DNA of 5,936 nt from contig PMOF01000316.1 in the NCBI GenBank assembly GCA_003162495.1, positions 1-5,936 of the forward strand. Reading direction: 5' to 3'. A program made the translations under genes and the position numbers. Below, one piece after another: positions 1 to 5,835 of the stretch. Source of the DNA: Acidobacteriaceae bacterium. GTDB lineage: Bacteria > Acidobacteriota > Terriglobia > Terriglobales > Acidobacteriaceae. Below the pieces are notes generated by a model that saw only the letters and a program-made list of their open reading frames with translations, was not told the DNA's origin and did no database searches. The first letter of the stretch is position 1. Every line of letters starts with the position of its first letter.

Positions 1-280
1 CGACGAACAGTTGTAGGCGGCGGGCGCCGCTAGAGGAGGGCCGGGCTGGGTTGATGCAGAACCATGGGCTGCTCTCTATTCTACTCCCATCCTTGGATGC
101 GGCGCTTTACTCCTCGGATTCGGGCCTCTTCGGACCGAGTCAAAGTCAAAAATAACGATTGATAATTTAGAAGATTCCTCTTCCCGCCCGCTCATGCTAA
201 GTAATGCCTGCCATTTTCCAGATCTCGTAATCGAAACCTGGAATGCGGGTTGTTCGTGCATTGATCGAGCCCTCGTCCCT
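1..280. other. 3' flank of hydrolase gene, no supported gene
   Basis: No convincing gene is visible in this stretch. Plus-strand frame 3 is open from the window edge to a TAA at 153-155 (about 50 codons), which could be the tail of a gene beginning outside the window, but its composition gives no support. Frame 1 ends at a TAG at 31-33 and frame 2 at a TAG at 14-16, so the edge of a neighbouring gene cannot be decided. A 61-codon minus-strand frame (261 to 76) has no recognisable domain. Two hairpins occur: GCGGC/GCCGC at 17-30, and a longer imperfect one at 117-141. Neither is followed by a T-run on the relevant strand, so no intrinsic terminator for the hydrolase gene can be called. No tRNA or rRNA sequence was recognised. 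Confidence 0.5.
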
Positions 281-2467
281 TCAGAAGCACTCGATCTGGT
301 CGCAGGGATTCATCAGCGGCACCTGGAGGCTGGAATCGTGTTCGGGGTCGGAGTAAATGGTGATGGTGGCGGGTTTATAGTCTTCGGGTTTGGCGGTCAT
401 GATGTTGGGAACGAAGGTCTGGGGGTTGCGGTCGTAGAGCGGAAACCAGGTGCTCTGAATCTCAACGAGGACCGTGTGGCCGGCTTTGAAGACGTGATCG
501 ACGTCGTGGAGCGAGAACTTGTACTCATGGATCGAGCCGGAGCGCAATGGCGTTGGCGTCTGGAAAGATTGGAGATAGCGTCCACGAAAGATTTCCTCAT
601 TCGTCATGAGCTGATAGCCACGCATTTTGGAGTCGGGGTCGTCGTCGGGGTATTGGTCAATGAGCTTGACCACCATGTCGCTGTCAGTGCCGGTGGTGGC
701 GGCGTAGATATCGGCCAGGACTTCGCCGGTGAGGACCAAATCCTTTTTGAGGACGGGGAGCTTCCACAGGGCCACATCTTTGCGGTCGGTGACGAAACGC
801 TGGTCCTCAGTGAGCCAGGTACCCCACTTCGAGTCATCGCTGTAAGTGGGCTGGATAGGTCGATGGCGGTAGGGAATGGGGTTGGCGGGGTCGCTGACGT
901 AGGCGGTGGTGGCCGGGGCGGTGGAGTCGCTCCAACTGAGCGAGCCGGCCCCTTGCAGATGGAGACTGGTGGGCTGGGACTCTTTGGGCGGGAAATGGGC
1001 GTAATGCTTCCAGGTGTTGGAGCCGGTTTGAAAGCTTGCAGTATTTTCAAGGTCGAAGCCGGAAGCATCGGAACCCGGTTCGTCTTTGAGGTAGTGGGCG
1101 AAGAATTTTGCCTCGATTTGGGCACGGAACTCCTTGCCGATAGGCTGTGTGTAGTCGAGGTTGCCAAGGTGGCGCGCGGAGGAACCCCAGGAACCGTGCC
1201 GCCAGGGACCGAGAACGAGGAAGTTCTGGTGGTTCATGTCGCGCGGTTCATGGGTGGAGTACTCGATCTGGGGGCCGTACATGTCTTCCTGGTCGTAGTA
1301 GCCGCCGACAGAGAGAGTGGGGACCGTGACGGTGTCGAGATGGTGCTCCACTCCGCGTGAGGACCAGTAACTGTCATAGGCGGGGTGATCAAGGAAGAGC
1401 TTCCAGGTGGGCAGGAGTTTAGAGCCGGATTTCTTGACGTCTTCAGAAAAGTCGCCGCGTTCGAGGAAGTAGTCGAAGCCGTCGCGAGGCTTGCCGTCTT
1501 TGTCTTTGCCGTAGCTGACTTCGGTTGTTTCCTTGTTCGATTCAAGGCCCATCACATAGTCGTACCCGTAGGTCTGGCGAAAGGCGCCATTGTGAAAGAA
1601 GTCGTCGCCCATCCACACGTCGATCATGGGAGCCTGCGGCGAGATGGCTTTGACTGCCGGATGCGGGTCGATGCCCGCCATCATGGCCAGGAAACCCGGA
1701 TAACTGGTGCCCACGAAGCCGGCGCGGCCGTTGTTGCCGGGCACGTTTGTCAGAAGCCAGGCAACGGTGTCGTAGGCGTCGGTGCTTTCGTCAATCGCTT
1801 TCGGATCGTGATGGTCTGCAAGTGGCCGCATCATCACGAATTCGCCTTCACTTTTATAGCGGCCGCGAATGTCTTCGCCCACGTAGATGTATCCGGCGCG
1901 CGCCAGTTCAGGACGCCCCCCGGAGAACGAGGCGCGGTCGGTCTCGTCTACGCCATAGGGAGTGCGCTGGATGAGGAATGGGAGCGGGCCGGGGACGTCG
2001 GCGGGCTTGAGGATGACGGCGTGGAGCTTGATGCCGTCGCGCATGGGGATCATGACTTCAGTGCGCTGGTAGTCGTGGAAGAGGTGATGGACGGGCGGCC
2101 CGGTGCGGCGATAGACGGAGTCTTGTTCGGCCGAGACGACGGCAACGGTGACGCCGTGGCCAGAGGTGTCGAGGGTGAAGCGGAGCATGGCTTTGGAGTC
2201 AGGGATAGCGAACTCGACGGCGGAGATGGGCTTGAGCTCGGTGGGCACGCGGCGGTCGGATTCGGCGAAGAGCTTTCCGTCCTGGACGTAGAAGCTGAGG
2301 GGCGTGTCGGGCTCGACGGGGTTGGTGTATTCGCCGGAGAGGGCCTCGATCGGGGCGGCGGAGAGGGCGGCTGTTTGCGCCTGATGTGGCGCGGCACAGG
2401 CAGTTGCGGGCGCGAATAGAAACAGGGCGAGACAAAGAGCGGCGAGGGCGAAACGAAGTTGAATCAA
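281..2467 (-). CDS. Secreted CocE/NonD-family serine hydrolase, alpha-amino-acid ester hydrolase type
   Basis: A 728-residue exported alpha/beta-hydrolase. Residues 1-25 form a signal peptide (one Arg, a hydrophobic core LALFLFAP, then ACA before cleavage); the Cys at 24 makes a lipoprotein possible but the lipobox is poor. Residues about 38-125 resemble a DUF3471-type beta domain (LSGEYTNP, DGKLF, ELKPIS). The catalytic domain starts near 133 (MIPMRDGIKLHA). It carries the GxSYxG nucleophile motif GTSYPG with Ser255, Asp392 in YYDQEDMYG and His424 in GPWRHG. Asp289 (WMGDDFF), Glu394 and Asp395 match the acidic cluster that binds the substrate alpha-amino group in Xanthomonas-type alpha-amino-acid ester hydrolases. 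Residues about 560-728 are the PepX_C-like jelly roll, with WFPLYDRNPQTFVPN. Family members cleave or transfer alpha-amino acyl groups in esters and in beta-lactams such as ampicillin; the natural substrate is unclear. The start is TTG with AGAGG 8 nt upstream, 23 nt after the CDF stop, so co-transcription is likely. Cocaine esterase or glutaryl-7-ACA acylase relatives are less likely alternatives. Confidence 0.92.
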   Translation of the reverse strand: MIQLRFALAALCLALFLFAPATACAAPHQAQTAALSAAPIEALSGEYTNPVEPDTPLSFYVQDGKLFAESDRRVPTELKPISAVEFAIPDSKAMLRFTLDTSGHGVTVAVVSAEQDSVYRRTGPPVHHLFHDYQRTEVMIPMRDGIKLHAVILKPADVPGPLPFLIQRTPYGVDETDRASFSGGRPELARAGYIYVGEDIRGRYKSEGEFVMMRPLADHHDPKAIDESTDAYDTVAWLLTNVPGNNGRAGFVGTSYPGFLAMMAGIDPHPAVKAISPQAPMIDVWMGDDFFHNGAFRQTYGYDYVMGLESNKETTEVSYGKDKDGKPRDGFDYFLERGDFSEDVKKSGSKLLPTWKLFLDHPAYDSYWSSRGVEHHLDTVTVPTLSVGGYYDQEDMYGPQIEYSTHEPRDMNHQNFLVLGPWRHGSWGSSARHLGNLDYTQPIGKEFRAQIEAKFFAHYLKDEPGSDASGFDLENTASFQTGSNTWKHYAHFPPKESQPTSLHLQGAGSLSWSDSTAPATTAYVSDPANPIPYRHRPIQPTYSDDSKWGTWLTEDQRFVTDRKDVALWKLPVLKKDLVLTGEVLADIYAATTGTDSDMVVKLIDQYPDDDPDSKMRGYQLMTNEEIFRGRYLQSFQTPTPLRSGSIHEYKFSLHDVDHVFKAGHTVLVEIQSTWFPLYDRNPQTFVPNIMTAKPEDYKPATITIYSDPEHDSSLQVPLMNPCDQIECF
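2393..2467 (-). other. Signal peptide of the hydrolase
   Basis: This region encodes residues 1-25 of the hydrolase. The n-region is short with a single Arg at position 5, the core is Ala/Leu/Phe-rich, and the likely type I cleavage is after ATACA, leaving APHQAQ at the mature N-terminus. Because Cys24 follows ATA, a signal peptidase II site cannot be excluded, but position -3 is Ala rather than the usual Leu. The enzyme should therefore be periplasmic or secreted. Confidence 0.75.
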
Positions 2468-2475
2468 AGCTGAAA

Positions 2476-2480
2476 CCTCT
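2476..2480 (-). promoter_or_regulatory. Ribosome binding site deciding a TTG start of the hydrolase
   Basis: On the minus strand AGAGG lies 8 nt before the TTG at 2467-2465. The TTG is directly followed by a well-formed signal peptide, and the next in-frame Met is beyond residue 90, so this unusual start codon is well supported. Confidence 0.65.
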
Positions 2481-2490
2481 TCAATGGGAG

Positions 2491-3450
2491 CTAATGGGCG
2501 TGGCTGTGATGATGGGCGTCGGCGCCGCTGCCGGTCAGCTTGTCCATGGGGACGACACAGCCGTCAAGCTGCTGGCAGCCGGTATGCTCAAACTGGATGG
2601 TGGTGTGGCAAATGTCGAAGTGATCCTTGAGAATGTGGTTGAGCTTGAGAAGGATGCACGCACTCTCAGAGGGGGGAATGTCGGCGATTGTGACGTGGCA
2701 CGCCAGGGCGCGGGATTGCGAGCCGAGGCACCAGACATGGAGGTCGTGAACGTTCATGACGCCCTCGACAGCCTCCATGCCGGAGCGAATGGCGGGCAGC
2801 GAACAGCCGCGCGGGGTGCCCTCAAGCAGAATGTTGAGAGTTTCGCGGACGATGCCCACGCTGGACCAGAGGATGAGGGCGGCAATGATGAGCGAGAGGA
2901 CAGGGTCAATCCAATTCTGGCCGGTGATCAGGATGCCTGCGCCTCCGGCAATGACGGCGGCAGTGGAAAGCGTATCGCCGGCCATGTGAAGAAACGCGCT
3001 GCGCAGATTGACGTCGCGGGCCACGCCCCACAGCAGCGCGGCGATGACGCCGTTCATCAGCACGCCGGCGGCGGCCACGATCATCATGATCCGGGGCTGC
3101 ACGGCAACGGGCACTGAAAAGCGGTGGACGGCTTCGACGGCGATCCAGAGCGAGATGACGATGAGGGTGGCTGCGTTGATGAAAGCGGCCAGCACACCGG
3201 CGCGCTGATAACCGAAGGTTTTGGAATGGCTGGCGGGGCGGCCCTGGAAGTAGACGGCGACAAAGCTGAGCAGCAGGGCCAGGAAGTCAGAGACGTTGTG
3301 GCCCGCCTCAGAGAGCAGCGCCAGCGAGTGAGCGCGCAGGCCGAATACGAAGGTGACCACGACATAAGCCAGCGTGGCCACCAGCGAGAAGCGCAATACG
3401 GATTGGGTTCGGTGAGCGCCTGGGAAGGCGGGTGCCGCGTGGACATGCAT
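2491..3450 (-). CDS. Cation diffusion facilitator (CDF) family metal exporter, CzcD/ZitB-like
   Basis: An inner-membrane proton-coupled exporter of Zn2+ or related divalent cations; 319 residues from the chosen start. Six membrane segments are visible at about 19-39, 41-68, 84-105, 121-143, 151-177 and 180-204. The transport site shows the HxxxD pair in segment 2 (SEAGHNVSD, His51 and Asp55) and HxxxD in segment 5 (HMAGD, His155 and Asp159), the arrangement typical of zinc-type CDF proteins. The cytoplasmic metallochaperone-like domain follows from about 205, with LEGTPRG and HDLHVW. The tail has two Cys (GCQQLDGC) and ends in HHHSHAH, probably extra metal ligands. The frame extends upstream to an ATG at 3525, but that would add 25 residues unlike the family and run through a good promoter; the ATG at 3450 (MHVHAAP) is preferred. 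No Shine-Dalgarno sequence precedes it, which fits a leaderless transcript. Cd2+, Co2+ or Ni2+ specificity cannot be ruled out. Confidence 0.93.
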   Translation of the reverse strand: MHVHAAPAFPGAHRTQSVLRFSLVATLAYVVVTFVFGLRAHSLALLSEAGHNVSDFLALLLSFVAVYFQGRPASHSKTFGYQRAGVLAAFINAATLIVISLWIAVEAVHRFSVPVAVQPRIMMIVAAAGVLMNGVIAALLWGVARDVNLRSAFLHMAGDTLSTAAVIAGGAGILITGQNWIDPVLSLIIAALILWSSVGIVRETLNILLEGTPRGCSLPAIRSGMEAVEGVMNVHDLHVWCLGSQSRALACHVTIADIPPSESACILLKLNHILKDHFDICHTTIQFEHTGCQQLDGCVVPMDKLTGSGADAHHHSHAH

Positions 3451-3456
3451 GCGAAT

Positions 3457-3486
3457 AGTATACCGGGGGTGGGTATGCAATGCCAA
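3457..3486 (-). promoter_or_regulatory. Sigma70-like promoter of the CDF gene, probably leaderless
   Basis: Reading the minus strand, TTGGCA (3486-3481, five of six consensus bases) is followed by an 18-nt spacer and TATACT (3462-3457, five of six). Only six nucleotides separate the -10 box from the ATG at 3450, so the expected transcription start falls on or beside the start codon. This argues for a leaderless mRNA and against the upstream ATG at 3525. It is a visual consensus match without transcript data. Confidence 0.5.
3458..3478. promoter_or_regulatory. Dyad overlapping the CDF -10 box, candidate operator
   Basis: GTATACC (3458-3464) and GGTATGC (3472-3478) form a 7+7 dyad around a 7-nt C/G-rich centre, with six exact pairs and one G-T position. 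It covers part of the -10 hexamer and of the spacer, where a repressor would block RNA polymerase. A metal-responsive regulator of the ArsR, Fur or TetR type would make sense for an exporter, but no regulator gene lies in this window and the match is to no site I recognise. Confidence 0.3.
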
Positions 3487-3530
3487 GTAGCAGCCGACAG
3501 ACAGGCAGGAGGCGAAGTTTTTCATTGCGC

Positions 3531-3536
3531 TATACT
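3531..3536 (+). promoter_or_regulatory. Possible -10 element for hslVU
   Basis: TATACT matches the -10 consensus at five of six bases and would start transcription near 3543, giving a leader of about 50 nt to the preferred hslV start. No recognisable -35 hexamer sits 16-18 nt upstream (the bases there are GGAGGC-like) and there is no extended TGn, so the promoter is weak or uses another sigma factor. Confidence 0.25.
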
Positions 3537-3561
3537 TTTGACTGCATCTTGAATGAGTTCC

Positions 3562-3576
3562 GGCCTGCCGGAGGCC
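3562..3576 (+). other. Short hairpin in the hslV leader
   Basis: GGCCT (3562-3566) pairs with AGGCC (3572-3576) across a 5-nt loop, just upstream of the GGAGG ribosome site. An overlapping CCGG/CCGG pairing (3560-3563 with 3568-3571) competes with it. It is small and may be chance in GC-rich DNA. Confidence 0.25.
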
Positions 3577-3584
3577 TCATTTCT

Positions 3585-3589
3585 GGAGG
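3585..3589 (+). promoter_or_regulatory. Ribosome binding site pointing to a TTG start of hslV
   Basis: GGAGG lies 5 nt before a TTG at 3595-3597. The in-frame ATG at 3553 has no purine-rich site ahead of it and lies only 17 nt after the possible -10 box. The in-frame GTG at 3607 is 17 nt from GGAGG, too far. TTG at 3595 is therefore the best supported start, but the choice stays open. Confidence 0.55.
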
Positions 3590-3594
3590 TTTTT

Positions 3595-4179
3595 TTGGTT
3601 TCGAATGTGAGTTCCCAAGGGTCACCATATTCCCGCAATCGAGAACGGATACGCTCGACCACCGTAATTTGCGTGCGGCGGAACGGGGAGGTGGTGATGG
3701 CCGCCGACGGGCAGGTGACGCTGGGCGATCATGTGCTGAAGCACTCGGCGAAAAAGATTCGACGCCTTTACCAGGAAAAGATTCTGGCCGGATTTGCCGG
3801 CTCGACGGCCGACGCGTTCAGCCTGTTTGCGCGCTTCGAGTCCAAACTGGAGCAGTATGCCGGGAACTTGAACCGGGCTGCGGTGGAACTGGCCAAGGAC
3901 TGGCGCACGGACAAGATGCTGCGCAATCTTGAGGCCTTGCTGCTGGTGGCAGACAAGGGACAGACGTTTCTGATTTCGGGGTCCGGCGACGTGATCGATC
4001 CCGACGAGCCGCTGGCCGCCATTGGGTCCGGCGGCAGTTACGCGACGGCCGCCGCCCGTGCGCTGCTGGAAAACACAGATCTCTCCGCCCGCGAAATTGC
4101 AGAAAAGGCGATGAAGATTGCCGGCGAAATCTGCATCTATACCAACGACCGCATCACGATTGAGGAGTTGAAGGGTTAG
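3595..4179 (+). CDS. hslV: HslV (ClpQ), peptidase subunit of the HslVU ATP-dependent protease
   Basis: A cytoplasmic N-terminal-nucleophile threonine peptidase that forms a double hexameric chamber capped by HslU. The protein is 194 residues from the preferred TTG (208 from the ATG at 3553, 190 from the GTG at 3607). The catalytic threonine is coded at 3658-3660 and begins [20 protein letters not shown]. Numbered from that Thr1, the family's Asp17 (AADG), Lys33 (AKK) and Ser124 (IGSGG) are all present, so it should be active. Strong landmarks follow: [54 protein letters not shown]. Before Thr1 there is a propeptide of about 21 residues ending ERIRS, longer than the single Met of the E. coli enzyme, which must be removed. 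hslU follows 153 nt downstream on the same strand, so the two form an operon, although a palindromic repeat sits between them. Identification is firm; only the start is uncertain. Confidence 0.96.
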   Translation: MVSNVSSQGSPYSRNRERIRSTTVICVRRNGEVVMAADGQVTLGDHVLKHSAKKIRRLYQEKILAGFAGSTADAFSLFARFESKLEQYAGNLNRAAVELAKDWRTDKMLRNLEALLLVADKGQTFLISGSGDVIDPDEPLAAIGSGGSYATAAARALLENTDLSAREIAEKAMKIAGEICIYTNDRITIEELKG

Positions 4180-4200
4180 CGGTTCTGTTTGAAATCGCTT

Positions 4201-4294
4201 TTTGAAAGGGCACGCCTTCAGTCGTGCCTCAGTGCTAAAGCCCGACAGAATTTTCGAGGCATATGCGGCACGGCTGAAGCAGTGCCCTTTCAAA
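4201..4294. repeat. REP-like / mini-MITE palindromic element between hslV and hslU
   Basis: Two 28-nt arms (4201-4228 and 4267-4294) are inverted copies matching at 25 of 28 positions; the outer 13 are perfect, and a T-A pair at 4200/4295 extends them. Each arm is itself a hairpin: GGCACG/CGTGCC (4209-4214 with 4223-4228) and GGCAC/GTGCC (4267-4271 with 4282-4286). The 38-nt centre contains CTAAAGCCC and an added GCCTC/GAGGC pairing (4226-4230 with 4256-4260). Two REP-type units in opposite orientation is the layout of a bacterial interspersed mosaic element; the alternative is a very small inverted-repeat MITE. It starts 21 nt after the hslV stop and ends 38 nt before the hslU start. No T-run follows on either strand, so it is not a standard terminator, but the RNA would fold strongly and could affect mRNA ends or the HslV:HslU ratio. 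I recall similar repeats as abundant in Acidobacteriota genomes; copy number cannot be judged here. Confidence 0.75.
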
Positions 4295-4332
4295 ACAAAC
4301 GCGCTGCCCGTTAAGATTGAACAAGGAACTGA

Positions 4333-5835
4333 ATGGCCATTTACTTACCCGCATCCGCTGAAGAACAGGATCTCGCGCTCGACGAGTTGACGCCGCGCGA
4401 GATTGTGACTGAGTTAGACAAGCACGTGGTCGGGCAGAAAGCCGCCAAGCGCGCGGTGGCCATCGCGCTCAGGAATCGCCAGCGGCGGCAAAAGCTGCCC
4501 CCTGACATTGCCGACGACATCATGCCCAAGAACATCATCATGATTGGGCCGACGGGCGTGGGCAAAACGGAGATCGCGCGCCGCCTCGCCAAGCTTACCG
4601 GGTCGCCGTTTCTGAAGGTCGAGGCCTCGAAGTTTACCGAGGTGGGCTATGTGGGGCGCGATGTGGAGTCGATGATCCGCGACCTGGTGGAGATCGCGAT
4701 CGACATGGTGCGCGAGGAGCGGCTGGAAGAAGTGGAAGACAAGGCGGAAATGAACGCCGAGGAACGGCTGCTGGATATTTTGTTGCCGCCTCCGCCACCC
4801 ACGCCGCCGGCACAGGAAGGTCAGCTGACGCTGCCTGGAACCGAGAGCTACCAGCGGTCCCGGGAAAAGCTAAGACAGCAGTTTCGCGAGGGCAAGCTGG
4901 ACGACCGGCAAGTGGAACTGGACGTGCGCGAGCGGAATACGCCGCAGTTCGGCATCATCAGCAACCAGAACCTTGAAGACATGGAGATGAACCTCAAGGA
5001 TATGCTGCCGAACATTTTTGGCGGCGGGTCAAAGAAGCGGAAGATGAAAGTGGGCGACGCGTTCGACTACCTGGTGCAGGAGGAAGAGGGCCGGCTGATC
5101 GACATGGACCAGGTGAACCGCGTGGCCACGGAGCGCGTGGAATCGAGCGGCATCATTTTCCTGGACGAGATTGACAAGATTGCCGGGCGCGAAGGCGGAC
5201 ACGGGCCGGACGTTTCGCGCGAGGGCGTGCAGCGCGACATTTTGCCGATTGTTGAGGGAACGACAGTGAATACGCGCTATGGCATGGTGCGCACGGACCA
5301 CATTCTGTTTATCGCGGCGGGCGCGTTCCATGTTTCAAAGCCCAGCGATCTGATTCCCGAGTTACAGGGACGGTTTCCTATTCGCGTGGAGTTACAGTCG
5401 CTGACTGTGGATGACTTTCTGCGCATTCTTACCGAGCCGAAGGCTTCGCTGACCAAACAGTATTCGGCACTGCTCGAGACCGAAGGAGTCAGGCTGGAGT
5501 TTGCGCCCGAGGCGCTGCGGGAGATGGCGGAGTTTGCGTTCAAAGTGAATGAGCAAACGGAGAATATCGGAGCGCGGCGGCTGCACACGATCATGGAGCG
5601 AGTGCTTGAAGATGTAAGCTTCCTGGCTCCCGACGTGGCGCGGCGCGCACCTGACGATGCGGCTGCGGCGGTGCTGTCGGAAGCCATCAAGAGCGAGTCT
5701 TCCACTCCGCTGCCTTACGAAGAGCGCATGACCGCTTCAGGTCCGGAGAAGGTCTTTACGATTACCGACGAGTATGTGAAGCAGATGGTGGCGTCGATCG
5801 TGAAGGACCACGATTTGAGCCGGTACATCCTGTAG
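4333..5835 (+). CDS. hslU: HslU (ClpY), ATPase/unfoldase subunit of the HslVU protease
   Basis: A 500-residue AAA+ unfoldase whose hexamer recognises, unfolds and feeds substrates to HslV in the cytoplasm. The Walker A motif GPTGVGKT is at 72-79 and the pore loop GYVG at 105-108. The intermediate (I) domain spans about 110-250 with a proline run at 152-159. The Walker B motif IIFLDEID is at 274-281, a sensor-1 region IAAGAFH at about 327-333, the arginine finger Arg347 in [11 protein letters not shown], and sensor 2 in NIGARRLHT (Arg415). The C-terminus DLSRYIL (494-500) is the conserved tail that docks into HslV and activates it. The protein is longer than E. coli HslU (443 residues); much of the excess is an insertion of about 35 residues near 436-472, before [14 protein letters not shown] lies 5 nt before the ATG, which fits the family N-terminus ([17 protein letters not shown]). 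It is in an operon with hslV, with a palindromic element between. Confusion with ClpX is excluded by the I domain and by the absence of a zinc-binding N-terminus. Confidence 0.97.
   Translation: MAIYLPASAEEQDLALDELTPREIVTELDKHVVGQKAAKRAVAIALRNRQRRQKLPPDIADDIMPKNIIMIGPTGVGKTEIARRLAKLTGSPFLKVEASKFTEVGYVGRDVESMIRDLVEIAIDMVREERLEEVEDKAEMNAEERLLDILLPPPPPTPPAQEGQLTLPGTESYQRSREKLRQQFREGKLDDRQVELDVRERNTPQFGIISNQNLEDMEMNLKDMLPNIFGGGSKKRKMKVGDAFDYLVQEEEGRLIDMDQVNRVATERVESSGIIFLDEIDKIAGREGGHGPDVSREGVQRDILPIVEGTTVNTRYGMVRTDHILFIAAGAFHVSKPSDLIPELQGRFPIRVELQSLTVDDFLRILTEPKASLTKQYSALLETEGVRLEFAPEALREMAEFAFKVNEQTENIGARRLHTIMERVLEDVSFLAPDVARRAPDDAAAAVLSEAIKSESSTPLPYEERMTASGPEKVFTITDEYVKQMVASIVKDHDLSRYIL

Noticed and set aside
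76..261. 61-codon minus-strand frame after the hydrolase
   Set aside because: No domain, no homologue that I recognise, and no clear ribosome site; too short to support as a gene.
194..1360. Long plus-strand open frame (388 codons) opposite the hydrolase gene
   Set aside because: It lies antisense to a strongly conserved catalytic protein, has Gly/Val-rich low-complexity content and no recognisable domain. It is a GC-driven shadow frame.
1385..2419. Second long plus-strand frame (344 codons) opposite the hydrolase gene
   Set aside because: Same reasoning: antisense shadow of the hydrolase N-terminal half with no family features.
2386..3117. Plus-strand frame (243 codons) opposite the CDF gene
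   Set aside because: It is antisense to the membrane protein with charged, repetitive translation and no domain; it also bridges two genes on the other strand.
3451..3525. Upstream ATG extension of the CDF protein
   Set aside because: The 25 added residues do not resemble the family N-terminus and would be coded across a good -35/-10 promoter.
3622..4293. Minus-strand frame (223 codons) across hslV and the palindrome
   Set aside because: It begins inside the inverted repeat with MKGHCFSRA and then runs antisense to hslV; the start is explained by the repeat and the rest by the shadow of hslV.
4201..4294. Palindrome as an intrinsic terminator of hslV
   Set aside because: The stem is followed by ACAAACGC on the plus strand and by AAAAGCG on the minus strand, not by a T-run; termination there would also cut off hslU.
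4202..4390. 62-codon plus-strand frame from the palindrome into hslU
   Set aside because: It starts in the repeat arm and ends out of frame inside hslU; its sequence is accounted for by the repeat and the real gene.
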